Source: Bog-532 sp036495425 (lineage in GTDB: Bacteria > Actinomycetota > Actinomycetes > Streptosporangiales > Streptosporangiaceae). From it: a stretch of 64,000 nucleotides of DNA. The stretch is taken from contig DASXMW010000029.1 of the NCBI GenBank assembly GCA_036495425.1, positions 1 through 64,000 of the forward strand. The letters are read 5' to 3'. Made by a program: the position numbers and the translations under genes. The notes under the pieces are model-generated. The model did no database searches. It had not been told where the DNA came from and saw only the letters and a program-made list of their open reading frames with translations. Shown here piece after piece: positions 49,486-57,549 of the stretch (its first letter is position 1; each line of letters opens with the position of its first letter).

Positions 49486-50223
49486 TCAGGCCTCCGGGGC
49501 CAGTTGCCTGGCCCGGGTCCGGACCGTGCCCAGGAACTCACCGATGCTGTCCCGGGCCTCCTGGCCGCCGTCAAAGCCCCGCCAGGTCAGCCGCATCCGG
49601 CCGGCCAGCTCGTAACAGGCGTCGATGGGGACCAGGAAATGCTCGACGCCGTCGTCGCCCTTGGCGATCAGAATGGCCTCCACGTCGGAGTCCATGGCCG
49701 TCAGCAGCGGGTGCCCGGCCGTCAGCCGGGCCCAGGCGGCCAGGTCGAGCCGGCACTCGGTGGCCCCGGCCGGGCTGGGGTAGAACGCCGCCACCTCGTC
49801 CCGGGCCGAGCTGCGCAGGAAGAAGGCCAGCCCGACCGGGATCTCCAGCTCATCCCACTCGCCCGGGGCCAGTGGATGCTCCGCGTCGGCCAGGTACCGG
49901 TCCGGTACGGCCCGGTACCGGCCCCGCCCGGCCTGCGCCTGGGTGAAGAGCAGATAGCAGGCGCGGCAGGCGCACAGCAGGGAGGAGTTCTCCAGGTCGG
50001 CCACGTGCGCGTGGTCGGCGGGGACCACCTCCGCGCACATCTCGCACTTCTCCTGCGCCGCCGCGGTGGCCGCGAAGGAGGCGGGCGCCGCGGTCGCCGG
50101 ATCGGACGGCAGCGGCGCCCGGCCGGCGGCTGGCCCAACTGGCGACGGGGCGGGCGGCGGGGCGGGCGGGGGAGCGGCGGGCGCCCCGGGCACGAAGCGG
50201 CCGAGGCCGCCCCGCCCGGTCAT
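49486..50223 (-). CDS. DUF5947 family protein with Cys-rich metal-binding motif
   Basis: 245 residues. After a Pro/Ala-rich leader of 55 residues there is a likely zinc or iron site: EKCEMCAEVVPADHAHVADL and then SSLLCACRACYLLFTQAQAG (C-x2-C and C-x-C-x2-C with His between). The rest (YRAVPDRYLADAEHPLAPGE, VGLAFFLRSSARDEVAAFYP, LTWRGFDGG) is conserved in hydrogenase-linked DUF5947 proteins. The ATG overlaps the stop of the NifU-like gene. A chaperone or electron-transfer role for the hydrogenase is possible; function unassigned. Confidence 0.82.
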   Translation of the reverse strand: MTGRGGLGRFVPGAPAAPPPAPPPAPSPVGPAAGRAPLPSDPATAAPASFAATAAAQEKCEMCAEVVPADHAHVADLENSSLLCACRACYLLFTQAQAGRGRYRAVPDRYLADAEHPLAPGEWDELEIPVGLAFFLRSSARDEVAAFYPSPAGATECRLDLAAWARLTAGHPLLTAMDSDVEAILIAKGDDGVEHFLVPIDACYELAGRMRLTWRGFDGGQEARDSIGEFLGTVRTRARQLAPEA

Positions 50224-51104
50224 GACCGGACCGCCGCGGGCACCGCCACCCTGACGCCCTGGCTGTCGGTGACCAGCGGCAGCGGGTTCAGGTGCAGGGC
50301 GGTGTCGCTCAGCCCACGGCCCGCCCGGCTGACGTCGTAGGTCGCTCCGCACGAGCAGGTCAGCACCTCGCGTTCGAGCCGGCCGTCGCCCAGGCCGGCC
50401 CCGCAGGCCGCGCATCCGTCCCGGTAGGCGTACAGCGTCCCGCGGACCGAGCAGAGCACGATCGGCAGGCCGGACGCGGTCGTGGTGATGGGCCGCGCGC
50501 TGGGCGGCCCGATCTCGCCCAGCGAGACCCAGCCGCCGCCCGCGCCATCGGGGGCCGCGGTCGCGGGCACGTCCAGGCCGGGCCGGGACCCGATCTGGAG
50601 CAGTACCGGCTCGGGCGCGCCCGGTGGCGCGGTCACGCCCTCCACCAGGACCTCGCTCACCTCCGGCGCCGCGTCCTGGACGGCGCCTTCGATGGCCAGC
50701 TGCACGGTGACGGCCGAGGACGGGCAGCCGTCGCAGTTGCCTTCCAGCCGCAGCCGGGCCACCCCGTCGGTGACGCCGACGTAGTGCACCCCGCCCGCGT
50801 GTGAGCCCAGGTAGGGCCGGACCCGGTCCAGGGCGCGCTGGATCCGGGTGTCGACGTCCAGCGGGTGCAGCCCGTGCAGCAGCAGCAGGCTCTCCACCAG
50901 CGAGTCGCTGGTCAGCCGGTCCAGGACGGCGGCCGACTCCGGGCCGCCGTCCCCGACCACCGCGGCCATGATGTGGTCCAGGCCGTCGCCGTAGAGCCCG
51001 ACCAGCAGGCGCACCAGTTCTTCGGCGGCCGGGCCCTGTCCTCTCGCGGTCAGCGTGGCCAGCAGTTCCTCGATCTGGTCGCCGACCTGTTGTACTCGGG
51101 TCAT
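50220..51104 (-). CDS. NifU-domain protein fused to a cysteine-only Rieske-like domain
   Basis: 294 residues. Residues 75-145 are a NifU C-terminal Fe-S domain (VRPYLGSHAGGVHYVGV, then EGNCDGCPSSAVTVQLAIEG with its CxxC pair). Residues 185-285 resemble a Rieske fold, with LCSVRGTLYAYRDGCAACGA and EVLTCSCGATYDVSRA, but both His ligand positions are replaced, leaving C-x2-C and C-x-C. It starts four bases inside the end of hhyL. NifU proteins carry Fe-S clusters; here it may deliver clusters to, or exchange electrons with, the hydrogenase small subunit. The N-terminal helical part (residues 1-70) is family-specific. Confidence 0.85.
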   Translation of the reverse strand: MTRVQQVGDQIEELLATLTARGQGPAAEELVRLLVGLYGDGLDHIMAAVVGDGGPESAAVLDRLTSDSLVESLLLLHGLHPLDVDTRIQRALDRVRPYLGSHAGGVHYVGVTDGVARLRLEGNCDGCPSSAVTVQLAIEGAVQDAAPEVSEVLVEGVTAPPGAPEPVLLQIGSRPGLDVPATAAPDGAGGGWVSLGEIGPPSARPITTTASGLPIVLCSVRGTLYAYRDGCAACGAGLGDGRLEREVLTCSCGATYDVSRAGRGLSDTALHLNPLPLVTDSQGVRVAVPAAVRS

Positions 51105-52885
51105 GTGGCCAGCGTGACCGACATCGGCGAGTGCACCTTGTCCAGCGTCTTGCCGTCGCCGAGGTACATGTGCACCCCGCAGGGCAGGCACGGGTCGAAG
51201 CTGCGGACCGCGCGCATGATGTCGATGCCCTTGAAGTTCTCCCGCGAGTTCTCCTCGAAGATCGGGGTGTTCTGCACGGCGTCCTCATAGGGCCCGGGGG
51301 TGCCGTAGCTGTCGCGCACGCTGGCGTTCCACGGGGTCGGCGGGTACGGGTGGTAGTTGGCGATCTTGCCGCCCCTGATCACCATGTGGTGCGACAGCAC
51401 GCCCCGCACCGCCTCGGTGAAGCCGCAGCTGTTGGCCTCGTCCGGCACGTTGAACGGCTCCCAGGTCTTGGTCCGCCCGGCCCGGATCTCGGCCAGCGCC
51501 TTCTCCACGAAGTGCAGCGCGCAGGCGGCCGAGTAGGCCTGGAAGTAGGTCCGGGCCCGGTCCCGCTCGATGGCGTTGGACAGCGGCGCGCCCGTCTTGT
51601 CCTTCGGTATCTTCCACTCGAAGGTGACCTCGGGCCTGGTCGCGCTCCGGGGCAGGTTGATCAGCACGCTGTTGCCGGTGGACTTGACGTAGCCGAAGTC
51701 GACCAGGTTGCCCTGGGCGGTGGCCCACAGCCGGGCGATCGGGCCGCCGCCGGTGTCGGCGGCCAGGTAGTTCTGGCCGTCATACCAGCGGGGCGACATG
51801 ACCCAGCTGTACTTGTCGTCGAAGTCGCGCTTGGCCGGCCGCGGGATCGTGTGCTGGTTCCAGGGGTGCCGCTGGTCGACCGGGTTTCCCAGCGGGTCGC
51901 GGGTCACGAACATATCCTGGCCGGCCCAGTCCTCGTAGTAGGAGCTGCCGAGCAGGATGCGGATGCCCAGGTTGATCTCGACCAGGTCGTTGGTGAGCAG
52001 CTGCCCGTCCCGGATGACGCCGGGGGTGACGAACATCTTCCGGCCCCAGTCGGTCATGTGCTCGTACTTGAAGTCGCAGTACTCGGGGTCGTTCAGGCTG
52101 CCCCAGCAGACCATGTCCGCGCGGCGCCGGCCGACCTCCTCGTACCCGGGCAGGGCCTCGTAGAAGAAGTCGAACAGGTCGTCGTGCATGGGGACGACGC
52201 GCTTCATGAACTCGACGTAGCGCATCAGCCGGGTCAGGTAGTCGGTGAACAGCTGCACCGTGGCGGTGGTGCCGACGCCGCCCGGGTACAGCGTGGACGG
52301 GTGCACGTGGCGCCCCTCCATCAGGCAGAACATCTCCCGGGTCGACCGGCTGACCTGGAGCGCCTCGCGGTAGAACTCGCCTTCCAGCGGGTTCAGCGAG
52401 CGCATGATGTCGCCGATGTACTTGTAACCGTGCTCGGCCGCGTGCGGCGCCTCGGTGTGGTTGGCCATCTCCAGCACGCCGGGGTTGGTCTCGCCGACCA
52501 TCTTGGCGCAGAAGTCCACCCCGACCAGGTTCTCCTGGAAGATGTTGTGGTCGAACATGTACTCGGCCGACTCGCCCAGGTTGATGATCCACTCGCCCAG
52601 GTGCGGGGGCCGGACCCCGTAGGCCATGTTCTGGTTGTAGACCGAGCAGGTGGCGTGATTGTCACCGCAGATGCCGCAGATGCGGCTGGTGATGAAGTGC
52701 GCGTCCCGCGGGTCCTTGCCCTTCATGAAGATGCTGTAGCCACGGAAGATCGACGAGGTGCTGTGGCACTCGATGACCTTCTTCTGCTTGAAGTCGACCT
52801 TGGTGTAGATGCCGAGGCTGCCCACGATCCGGGTGATCGGGTCCCAGTTCATCTCGACGACATTGGGGTCCTGCGTCGTGGTCAT
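51101..52885 (-). CDS. hhyL: [NiFe]-hydrogenase large subunit, actinobacterial high-affinity type (group 1h/5)
   Basis: 594 residues; holds the NiFe(CN)2CO site that oxidises H2. The L1 motif is TSRICGICGDNHATCSVY and the L2 motif SFDPCLPCGVHMYLGDG, giving the four Ni/Fe-binding Cys. The tail after the L2 His (MYLGDGKTLDKVHSPMSVTL) is removed during maturation, which fits the protease gene at 57.5 kb. Length and the VVEMNWDPITRIVGSLGI start fit group 1h. A GGGAGA site precedes the ATG. Enzymes of this type, which I know from Streptomyces and mycobacteria, take up H2 at air concentrations. Confidence 0.97.
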   Translation of the reverse strand: MTTTQDPNVVEMNWDPITRIVGSLGIYTKVDFKQKKVIECHSTSSIFRGYSIFMKGKDPRDAHFITSRICGICGDNHATCSVYNQNMAYGVRPPHLGEWIINLGESAEYMFDHNIFQENLVGVDFCAKMVGETNPGVLEMANHTEAPHAAEHGYKYIGDIMRSLNPLEGEFYREALQVSRSTREMFCLMEGRHVHPSTLYPGGVGTTATVQLFTDYLTRLMRYVEFMKRVVPMHDDLFDFFYEALPGYEEVGRRRADMVCWGSLNDPEYCDFKYEHMTDWGRKMFVTPGVIRDGQLLTNDLVEINLGIRILLGSSYYEDWAGQDMFVTRDPLGNPVDQRHPWNQHTIPRPAKRDFDDKYSWVMSPRWYDGQNYLAADTGGGPIARLWATAQGNLVDFGYVKSTGNSVLINLPRSATRPEVTFEWKIPKDKTGAPLSNAIERDRARTYFQAYSAACALHFVEKALAEIRAGRTKTWEPFNVPDEANSCGFTEAVRGVLSHHMVIRGGKIANYHPYPPTPWNASVRDSYGTPGPYEDAVQNTPIFEENSRENFKGIDIMRAVRSFDPCLPCGVHMYLGDGKTLDKVHSPMSVTLAT

Positions 52886-52904
52886 GGCTGATCCGTCTCC
52901 CTCG

Positions 52905-53981
<1,077 letters not shown>

Positions 53982-54159
53982 GACGAGGCCACCTCCTCGC
54001 TAATTGGGTACTGGCCTCGGGCAGCAGATCAGCCCGGTTTAACGAGTGGCCCGACCGCGGGCCGTCCCAGGACTGGCTGACCACGTTCACCAAACCCCCA
54101 GCACACAGAAGCACGGTACGTACGGGGGACATCAGCACTGATGACCATGGCGTAACCCG

Positions 54160-54191
54160 CCTTCGTGGTGCCCGAACACCCTTCGTGGTGC
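54160..54191. repeat. 20-base-period direct repeat in the hydrogenase promoter region
   Basis: Two identical 12-base copies, CCTTCGTGGTGC, begin exactly 20 bases apart, about two helical turns, 180 and 200 bases upstream of hhyS. Such spacing suits side-by-side binding of an activator dimer on one DNA face. No further copy was found in the region. Confidence 0.75.
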
Positions 54192-54254
54192 ACAGACATC
54201 GCAATGTTAGACCCGGTGTAACCTACGCCACAAGATCTGCGGTACCGCGGGCCG

Positions 54255-54266
54255 GACACAAGTGTC
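54255..54266. promoter_or_regulatory. Candidate operator GACAC-AA-GTGTC
   Basis: Perfect inverted repeat with a two-base centre. Ten of its bases (CACAAGTGTC) recur at 55199-55208 upstream of the YceI-like gene, with TA two bases further on in both cases. The two copies flank the HTH regulator gene, which makes that regulator the first candidate to bind them. Confidence 0.5.
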
Positions 54267-54462
54267 CTAGCTGGCCCAATCAGGGCCTGATCGGGTGTCC
54301 GATTTGGTCCGGGACGTGCCGCGCATTGTGCGCGCACCGGCCTCATCAGCACTTTATGCCGAAGCCTGGATCGAATAGCCTGGCCTGAGCCCGAACTTGC
54401 AGCGCAATGTTGCACCTTCATCGCGACATGGCGTGCTGCGGACGGTTTTGAGGAGAGATCCG

Positions 54463-55125
54463 ATGGCAGAACCTGTTTTTGGGCCCGATCAGGACCCGAT
54501 TGAGGTCATGCCTGTCGTTGTCCTCTTCCAGGTATTTCCGGCTCGTCCTTCGTCGATTCCGGACATCCGCGATTTCGTCCGCCGCTGCCTGGCCGAGTCG
54601 CCCCTGACCGAAGAAGGCAATCGGGAAGTGGGCGAGACCGTGTTCCGCGCCCTGCTGGACGCGGCCGGGCCGTCCGGGTCGATCCAGGTGGCGTTCAGGA
54701 TCTTCCCCGAGCACGTCGAGGTGGACGTGCTGCACTCCGAGCTGTCGGCCGGACCGCCCCGGGGCGAGGGCCGCCCGGCCGACGCGACCGCCACCGCCGC
54801 CGGGGCCAGCGGCACGATTAACGGCACAGGCAACGGGTCTGGCCCTCCTGTCCTCAATGGCGGCGGCGAGTCCGGGCTCGGGCCGGCCCAGATTCACGCG
54901 CCCGGCGCCTCCTTCGTCCACCTGGGTGAGGACGGGCAGCCCGCCAACTTCGCCGACTGGATGTCGGTGGCCCTGCGGCGCGAGGGCCTGACCCAGGAGG
55001 CGGCGGCCCGGCTGCTGGGGGTCTCGGTCAAGACGGTCAGCCGCTGGGTGGGCGGCGCGACCGAGCCGCGGCTCCGTGATCTGCGGCGTATCCAGGAAGT
55101 ATTCGGCGAGATTCCGCTTCAGTGA
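54463..55125 (+). CDS. HTH (XRE/Cro-type) regulator next to the hydrogenase operon
   Basis: 220 residues. The C-terminal 65 residues are a helix-turn-helix of the Cro/C1 class (DWMSVALRREGLTQEAAARL, then LGVSVKTVSRWVGGATEPRL). Residues 20-100 (IPDIRDFVRRCLAESPLTEE, NREVGETVFRALLDAAGPSG, VEVDVLHSEL) look like a degenerate HATPase/anti-sigma-kinase-like fold, with the usual N box not clear. A Gly/Asn-rich linker of 50 residues joins them. The ATG 54463 has GAGGAGA upstream. Placed divergently to hhyS, it is the likely local regulator of hydrogenase expression. Confidence 0.82.
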   Translation: MAEPVFGPDQDPIEVMPVVVLFQVFPARPSSIPDIRDFVRRCLAESPLTEEGNREVGETVFRALLDAAGPSGSIQVAFRIFPEHVEVDVLHSELSAGPPRGEGRPADATATAAGASGTINGTGNGSGPPVLNGGGESGLGPAQIHAPGASFVHLGEDGQPANFADWMSVALRREGLTQEAAARLLGVSVKTVSRWVGGATEPRLRDLRRIQEVFGEIPLQ

Positions 55126-55254
55126 TCCGATCGAGGCTCGCGTCAGGAAAAATATTTTGCCGCCGGCCGTCTATTTTTTTGGCCTGCCCAATAACCGCCA
55201 CAAGTGTCTTATTGGGCACTGGACGTGCCCTCACATGTGTCCTACGGTGCTGCC
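55126..55254. promoter_or_regulatory. Promoter region of the YceI-hyp operon with palindromes
   Basis: Contains an AT-rich stretch AAAAATATTTT (55148-55158) and TATTTTTTTGG, rare in this genome and likely promoter or terminator sequence after the regulator gene. Then follow CCACAAGTGTC (55198-55208), the inverted repeat GGGCAC-TGGAC-GTGCCC (55214-55230) and CACATGTG (55232-55239). The GGACGTGCC inside also occurs at 54312 upstream of hhyS. Confidence 0.55.
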
Positions 55255-55878
55255 ATGGCGGCTAATGGCGGACGCCAGCAACTCGGCCCGGAATCCGGCC
55301 GGCTCACGCTGCGTACATACCGCAGCGGGCTGGCGGCTCAGGCCGGTCATGACTTGACCATCGATGTCATCCGCTGGCACGCCGATATTGACCCGCCCGC
55401 GCGTATTGACCCGCCCGCGCGCAATTTCGCCGCCGGCACCGCGGCCGACCCAAATGCCGGGGCCGCGTCCGGCGCCCTGGACGCCACCATCGACCTCACC
55501 TCGCTGGCCGTCCGCGAGGGCCGCGGGGGCCTGAAGCCGCTGACCGACCGCGACCGCCGTGACATCCTCGGCCAGGCCCGCAAGCAGCTCGACACCGGCC
55601 ACTACCCGGAGGCGTCCTACACCGCCAGCACGTTCACCCCGGACACCACCGGGGGCGGCACCATCGACGGCACCCTGACCCTGCACGGGCAGAGCCGCCC
55701 GCTCCGGCTGCAGGTGGCCCGGACCGGGGACGGCCAGTACCGGGCCACCGGCACCGTGGTGCAGACCCAGTTCGGGATCAGGCCCTACTCCGGCATGTTC
55801 GGCGCGCTCAAGCTTCGTGACGACGTGGAGGTCGAGATCACCGTGAACCTCCCCGCGGGCCCGGGCGGCCCGTCATGA
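55255..55878 (+). CDS. YceI-like lipocalin-fold protein
   Basis: 207 residues from ATG 55255. The family pattern is present: LGPESGRLTLRTYRSGLAAQ, AGHDLTIDVIRWHADI, LDATIDLTSLAVREGRGG, RDILGQARKQLDTGHYPEAS, GTIDGTLTLHGQSRPLRLQV and ATGTVVQTQFGIRPYSGMFG. YceI proteins bind isoprenoid or other lipids in a beta-barrel; this one has no signal peptide. An 8-codon duplication (DPPARI/DPPARN, around 55390-55425) lies in a loop. It is directly joined by a four-base overlap to the SIS gene, so it belongs to the maturation operon. A role in hydrogenase function (for example quinone access) is speculative. Confidence 0.85.
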   Translation: MAANGGRQQLGPESGRLTLRTYRSGLAAQAGHDLTIDVIRWHADIDPPARIDPPARNFAAGTAADPNAGAASGALDATIDLTSLAVREGRGGLKPLTDRDRRDILGQARKQLDTGHYPEASYTASTFTPDTTGGGTIDGTLTLHGQSRPLRLQVARTGDGQYRATGTVVQTQFGIRPYSGMFGALKLRDDVEVEITVNLPAGPGGPS

Positions 55879-56516
55879 CCGAGGGGCCCACCGGAGTAGT
55901 GCCCGGCGGGCCGGACACGGCCCCGGCGGCCGGCCTGTTCGAGCTGCGGGCCGCGCCCACCAGCAAGCTGGCCGGCCAGGCCGTGGCCATCGCCGACGCC
56001 TGCCACGCCATGGCCGTCCGCTTCCACCGCGGCGGCAAGCTGATCGTGTTCGGCACCGGCGGGGCCGCCGCCGACGCCCAGCACGTGGCGGTGGAGTTCG
56101 TGCACCCGGTCATCGTGGGCAAGCGGGCCCTGCCGGCCATCTCGCTCACCACCGACGTGGCCACCGTGACCGGGGTGGCCGAGCAGGACGGCATGGCCGG
56201 CATCTTCGCCCACCAGCTGCGCTACCTGGCCGCCCCCGAGGACATCGCGCTCGGCATCTCGGCCGACGGCGACAACGACAGCGTGCGGGCCGGGCTGGCC
56301 ACCGCCCGCGAGCGCGGCCTGCTGACCGTGGCCCTGACCGGCGGCAACGGCGGCGCCATCGCCCGCGAGCACACCGCCGAGCACGTGCTGACCGCCCCGG
56401 CCGGCGATCCCCGGATCGTCAAGGAACTGCAGGTCACCACCTACCACGTGCTGTGGGAGCTGGTGCACGTGTTCTTCGAGCAGCCCGGCGTGCTCGACCC
56501 GGAGGTGGTGGCGTGA
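55875..56516 (+). CDS. SIS-domain sugar-phosphate isomerase-like protein (first copy)
   Basis: 213-residue protein of the GmhA/sedoheptulose-7-phosphate isomerase type. SIS motifs: GKLIVFGTGGAAADAQHVAV, LTTDVATVTGVAEQDGMAGI, SADGDNDSVRAGLATARERG and LTVALTGGNGGAI. The second serine block often written as STSGNS is changed to SADGDN, so activity may differ. GmhA-like genes are a regular part of actinobacterial hydrogenase loci, with unknown purpose. ATG overlaps the YceI stop; the end overlaps the hypC-like start. Confidence 0.88.
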   Translation: MTEGPTGVVPGGPDTAPAAGLFELRAAPTSKLAGQAVAIADACHAMAVRFHRGGKLIVFGTGGAAADAQHVAVEFVHPVIVGKRALPAISLTTDVATVTGVAEQDGMAGIFAHQLRYLAAPEDIALGISADGDNDSVRAGLATARERGLLTVALTGGNGGAIAREHTAEHVLTAPAGDPRIVKELQVTTYHVLWELVHVFFEQPGVLDPEVVA

Positions 56517-56640
56517 GCGAGCGGGAGGGGCGCGGCGCTGCCTGGACTGAGGAGCGCCAAGCGAGGAACGAGCGCGGGCGCGACGAGGGAAGGCAGCGCC
56601 TTGAAGCGCCCCGGGAGCGAGCGGGCAAACACAGCGTGAG
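56511..56640. repeat. 123-base palindromic insertion flanked by 7-base direct repeats
   Basis: GCGTGAG at 56511-56517 and 56634-56640 flank a segment with two inverted-repeat arm pairs: GGCGCTGCCT (56534-56543) with AGGCAGCGCC (56591-56600), and GGGGCGC (56527-56533) with GCGCCCC (56607-56613). The offset of 123 keeps the reading frame and duplicates the GTG start codon of the HypC paralogue. The layout is that of a small non-autonomous palindromic element with target-site duplication. Confidence 0.72.
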
Positions 56641-56854
56641 TGTCCCGGTCCCCGAATGCCACGGCGAGGTGTGCATCACCTGCTCGGACACGGCGGTCGA
56701 GGTCACTGTGGTCCGGCTGCTGGCCGACGGGCTGGCCATGGTCGAGACCGGGCAGGGCGAAGAAGAGGTCAGCGTGGCCCTGGTCGAGGCCCGGGCCGGC
56801 GACACGATCCTGGTCCACGCCAAGGAAGCCATCGCCGTCGTGGGTGCCCGATGA
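56513..56854 (+). CDS. HypC/HupF-like chaperone paralogue with an inserted N-terminal extension
   Basis: 113 residues from GTG 56513, which overlaps the preceding stop as GTGA. The HypC-like part is residues 42-113: SVPVPECHGEVCITCSDTAV, then VVRLLADGLAMVETGQGEEE and RAGDTILVHAKEAIAVV. It lacks the canonical Met-Cys start needed in HypC for iron-carrier chemistry; Cys residues lie at CHGEVC instead. The first 41 residues, charged and without family similarity, are coded by a 123-base insertion flanked by repeats of GCGTGAG, so the original start may be GTG 56636. A regular hypC lies at 58.2 kb. Confidence 0.8.
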   Translation: MSEREGRGAAWTEERQARNERGRDEGRQRLEAPRERAGKHSVSVPVPECHGEVCITCSDTAVEVTVVRLLADGLAMVETGQGEEEVSVALVEARAGDTILVHAKEAIAVVGAR

Positions 56855-57549
56855 CCGGCCCCGGGCCGGCCCCTCCCGCGGACAGCGGCGGCGTCGAGTC
56901 CCTCTACCCCTTCCTGTACGCCGGGACCACCGACCCGGCCGCCGTGCTGCAACAGGTCCAGGCCTCCACCGTGGCCAAGATCGCGGAGATCGCCGAGCTG
57001 CGGCGGACCGTGGCCGAGCGCGACGCGGGCCGGCTGGCCGAGTGCGCGGCCGAGGCGGCCGGCCGGTTCGCGGCCGGAGGCCGGCTGTTCGCGTTCGGCA
57101 ACGGCGGCAGCGCCACCGACGCCGCCCAGCTGGCCACCCTGTTCCTGCACCCCGGCCGCGGCACCGGCCGCGACTGGCCGCCGCTGCCCGCCCTGGGCCT
57201 GGCCAGCGACACCTCGGTGCTGACCGCGCTGGCCAACGACGTCGGCGTGGAAGTGGTGTTCGCCCGCCAGCTGGCCGCCTTCGGCACCAAGCACGACATC
57301 GCGGTCGGCCTGTCCACCAGCGGCAACTCGGCCAACCTGGTCCGCGCCTTCGACGAGGCGGCCCGGCGCGGCATGCTCACCATCGGCCTGGCCGGCTACG
57401 AGGGCGGGACCATGGCCGAGCTGGACAGCATCGACTACCTGTTCGTGGCCCCGTCCACCTCGGTGCACCGCATCCAGGAGGCCCAGACCACGATCTACCA
57501 CGTGCTGTGGGAGCTGACCGTGGCCGCCTACGAGCAGACCCGCTCATGA
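56851..57549 (+). CDS. SIS-domain sugar-phosphate isomerase-like protein (second copy)
   Basis: 232-residue GmhA-type protein. Motifs are closer to the standard than in the first copy: GRLFAFGNGGSATDAAQLAT, GLASDTSVLTALANDVGVEV, AVGLSTSGNSANLVRAFDEA and MLTIGLAGYEGG, then IQEAQTTIYHVLWEL. Residues 1-65 form an extra N-terminal helical region. Both copies lie either side of the hypC paralogue and are joined by ATGA overlaps. If active it would isomerise a heptose or pentose phosphate, possibly linked to cofactor ligand supply; that is untested. Confidence 0.9.
   Translation: MTGPGPAPPADSGGVESLYPFLYAGTTDPAAVLQQVQASTVAKIAEIAELRRTVAERDAGRLAECAAEAAGRFAAGGRLFAFGNGGSATDAAQLATLFLHPGRGTGRDWPPLPALGLASDTSVLTALANDVGVEVVFARQLAAFGTKHDIAVGLSTSGNSANLVRAFDEAARRGMLTIGLAGYEGGTMAELDSIDYLFVAPSTSVHRIQEAQTTIYHVLWELTVAAYEQTRS

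Larger units (their letters stand above)
53982..54462. promoter_or_regulatory. Divergent regulatory region of hhyS and the HTH regulator gene
   Basis: 480 bases without a gene, less GC-rich than its surroundings and full of symmetry. Notable elements: the 12-base CCTTCGTGGTGC at 54160-54171 and again at 54180-54191; the inverted repeat GACAC-AA-GTGTC at 54255-54266; the 13-base palindrome ATCAGGGCCTGAT at 54279-54291; and CGGTACGTACGG near 54113. The left side carries the hhyS ribosome binding site, the right side GAGGAGA for the regulator. The operon must be controlled from here. Confidence 0.75.

Noticed and set aside
51131..52891. 586-codon open frame on the plus strand opposite hhyL
   Set aside because: Made up of Val/His/Asp/Gly-rich sequence without any family pattern; hhyL on the other strand is certain.
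54300..54330. DosR-type box in the hhyS promoter (around GGTCCGGGACGTGCC)
   Set aside because: The half sites are arranged outward and the spacing does not fit the DosR consensus; only the 61.9 kb site resembles it.
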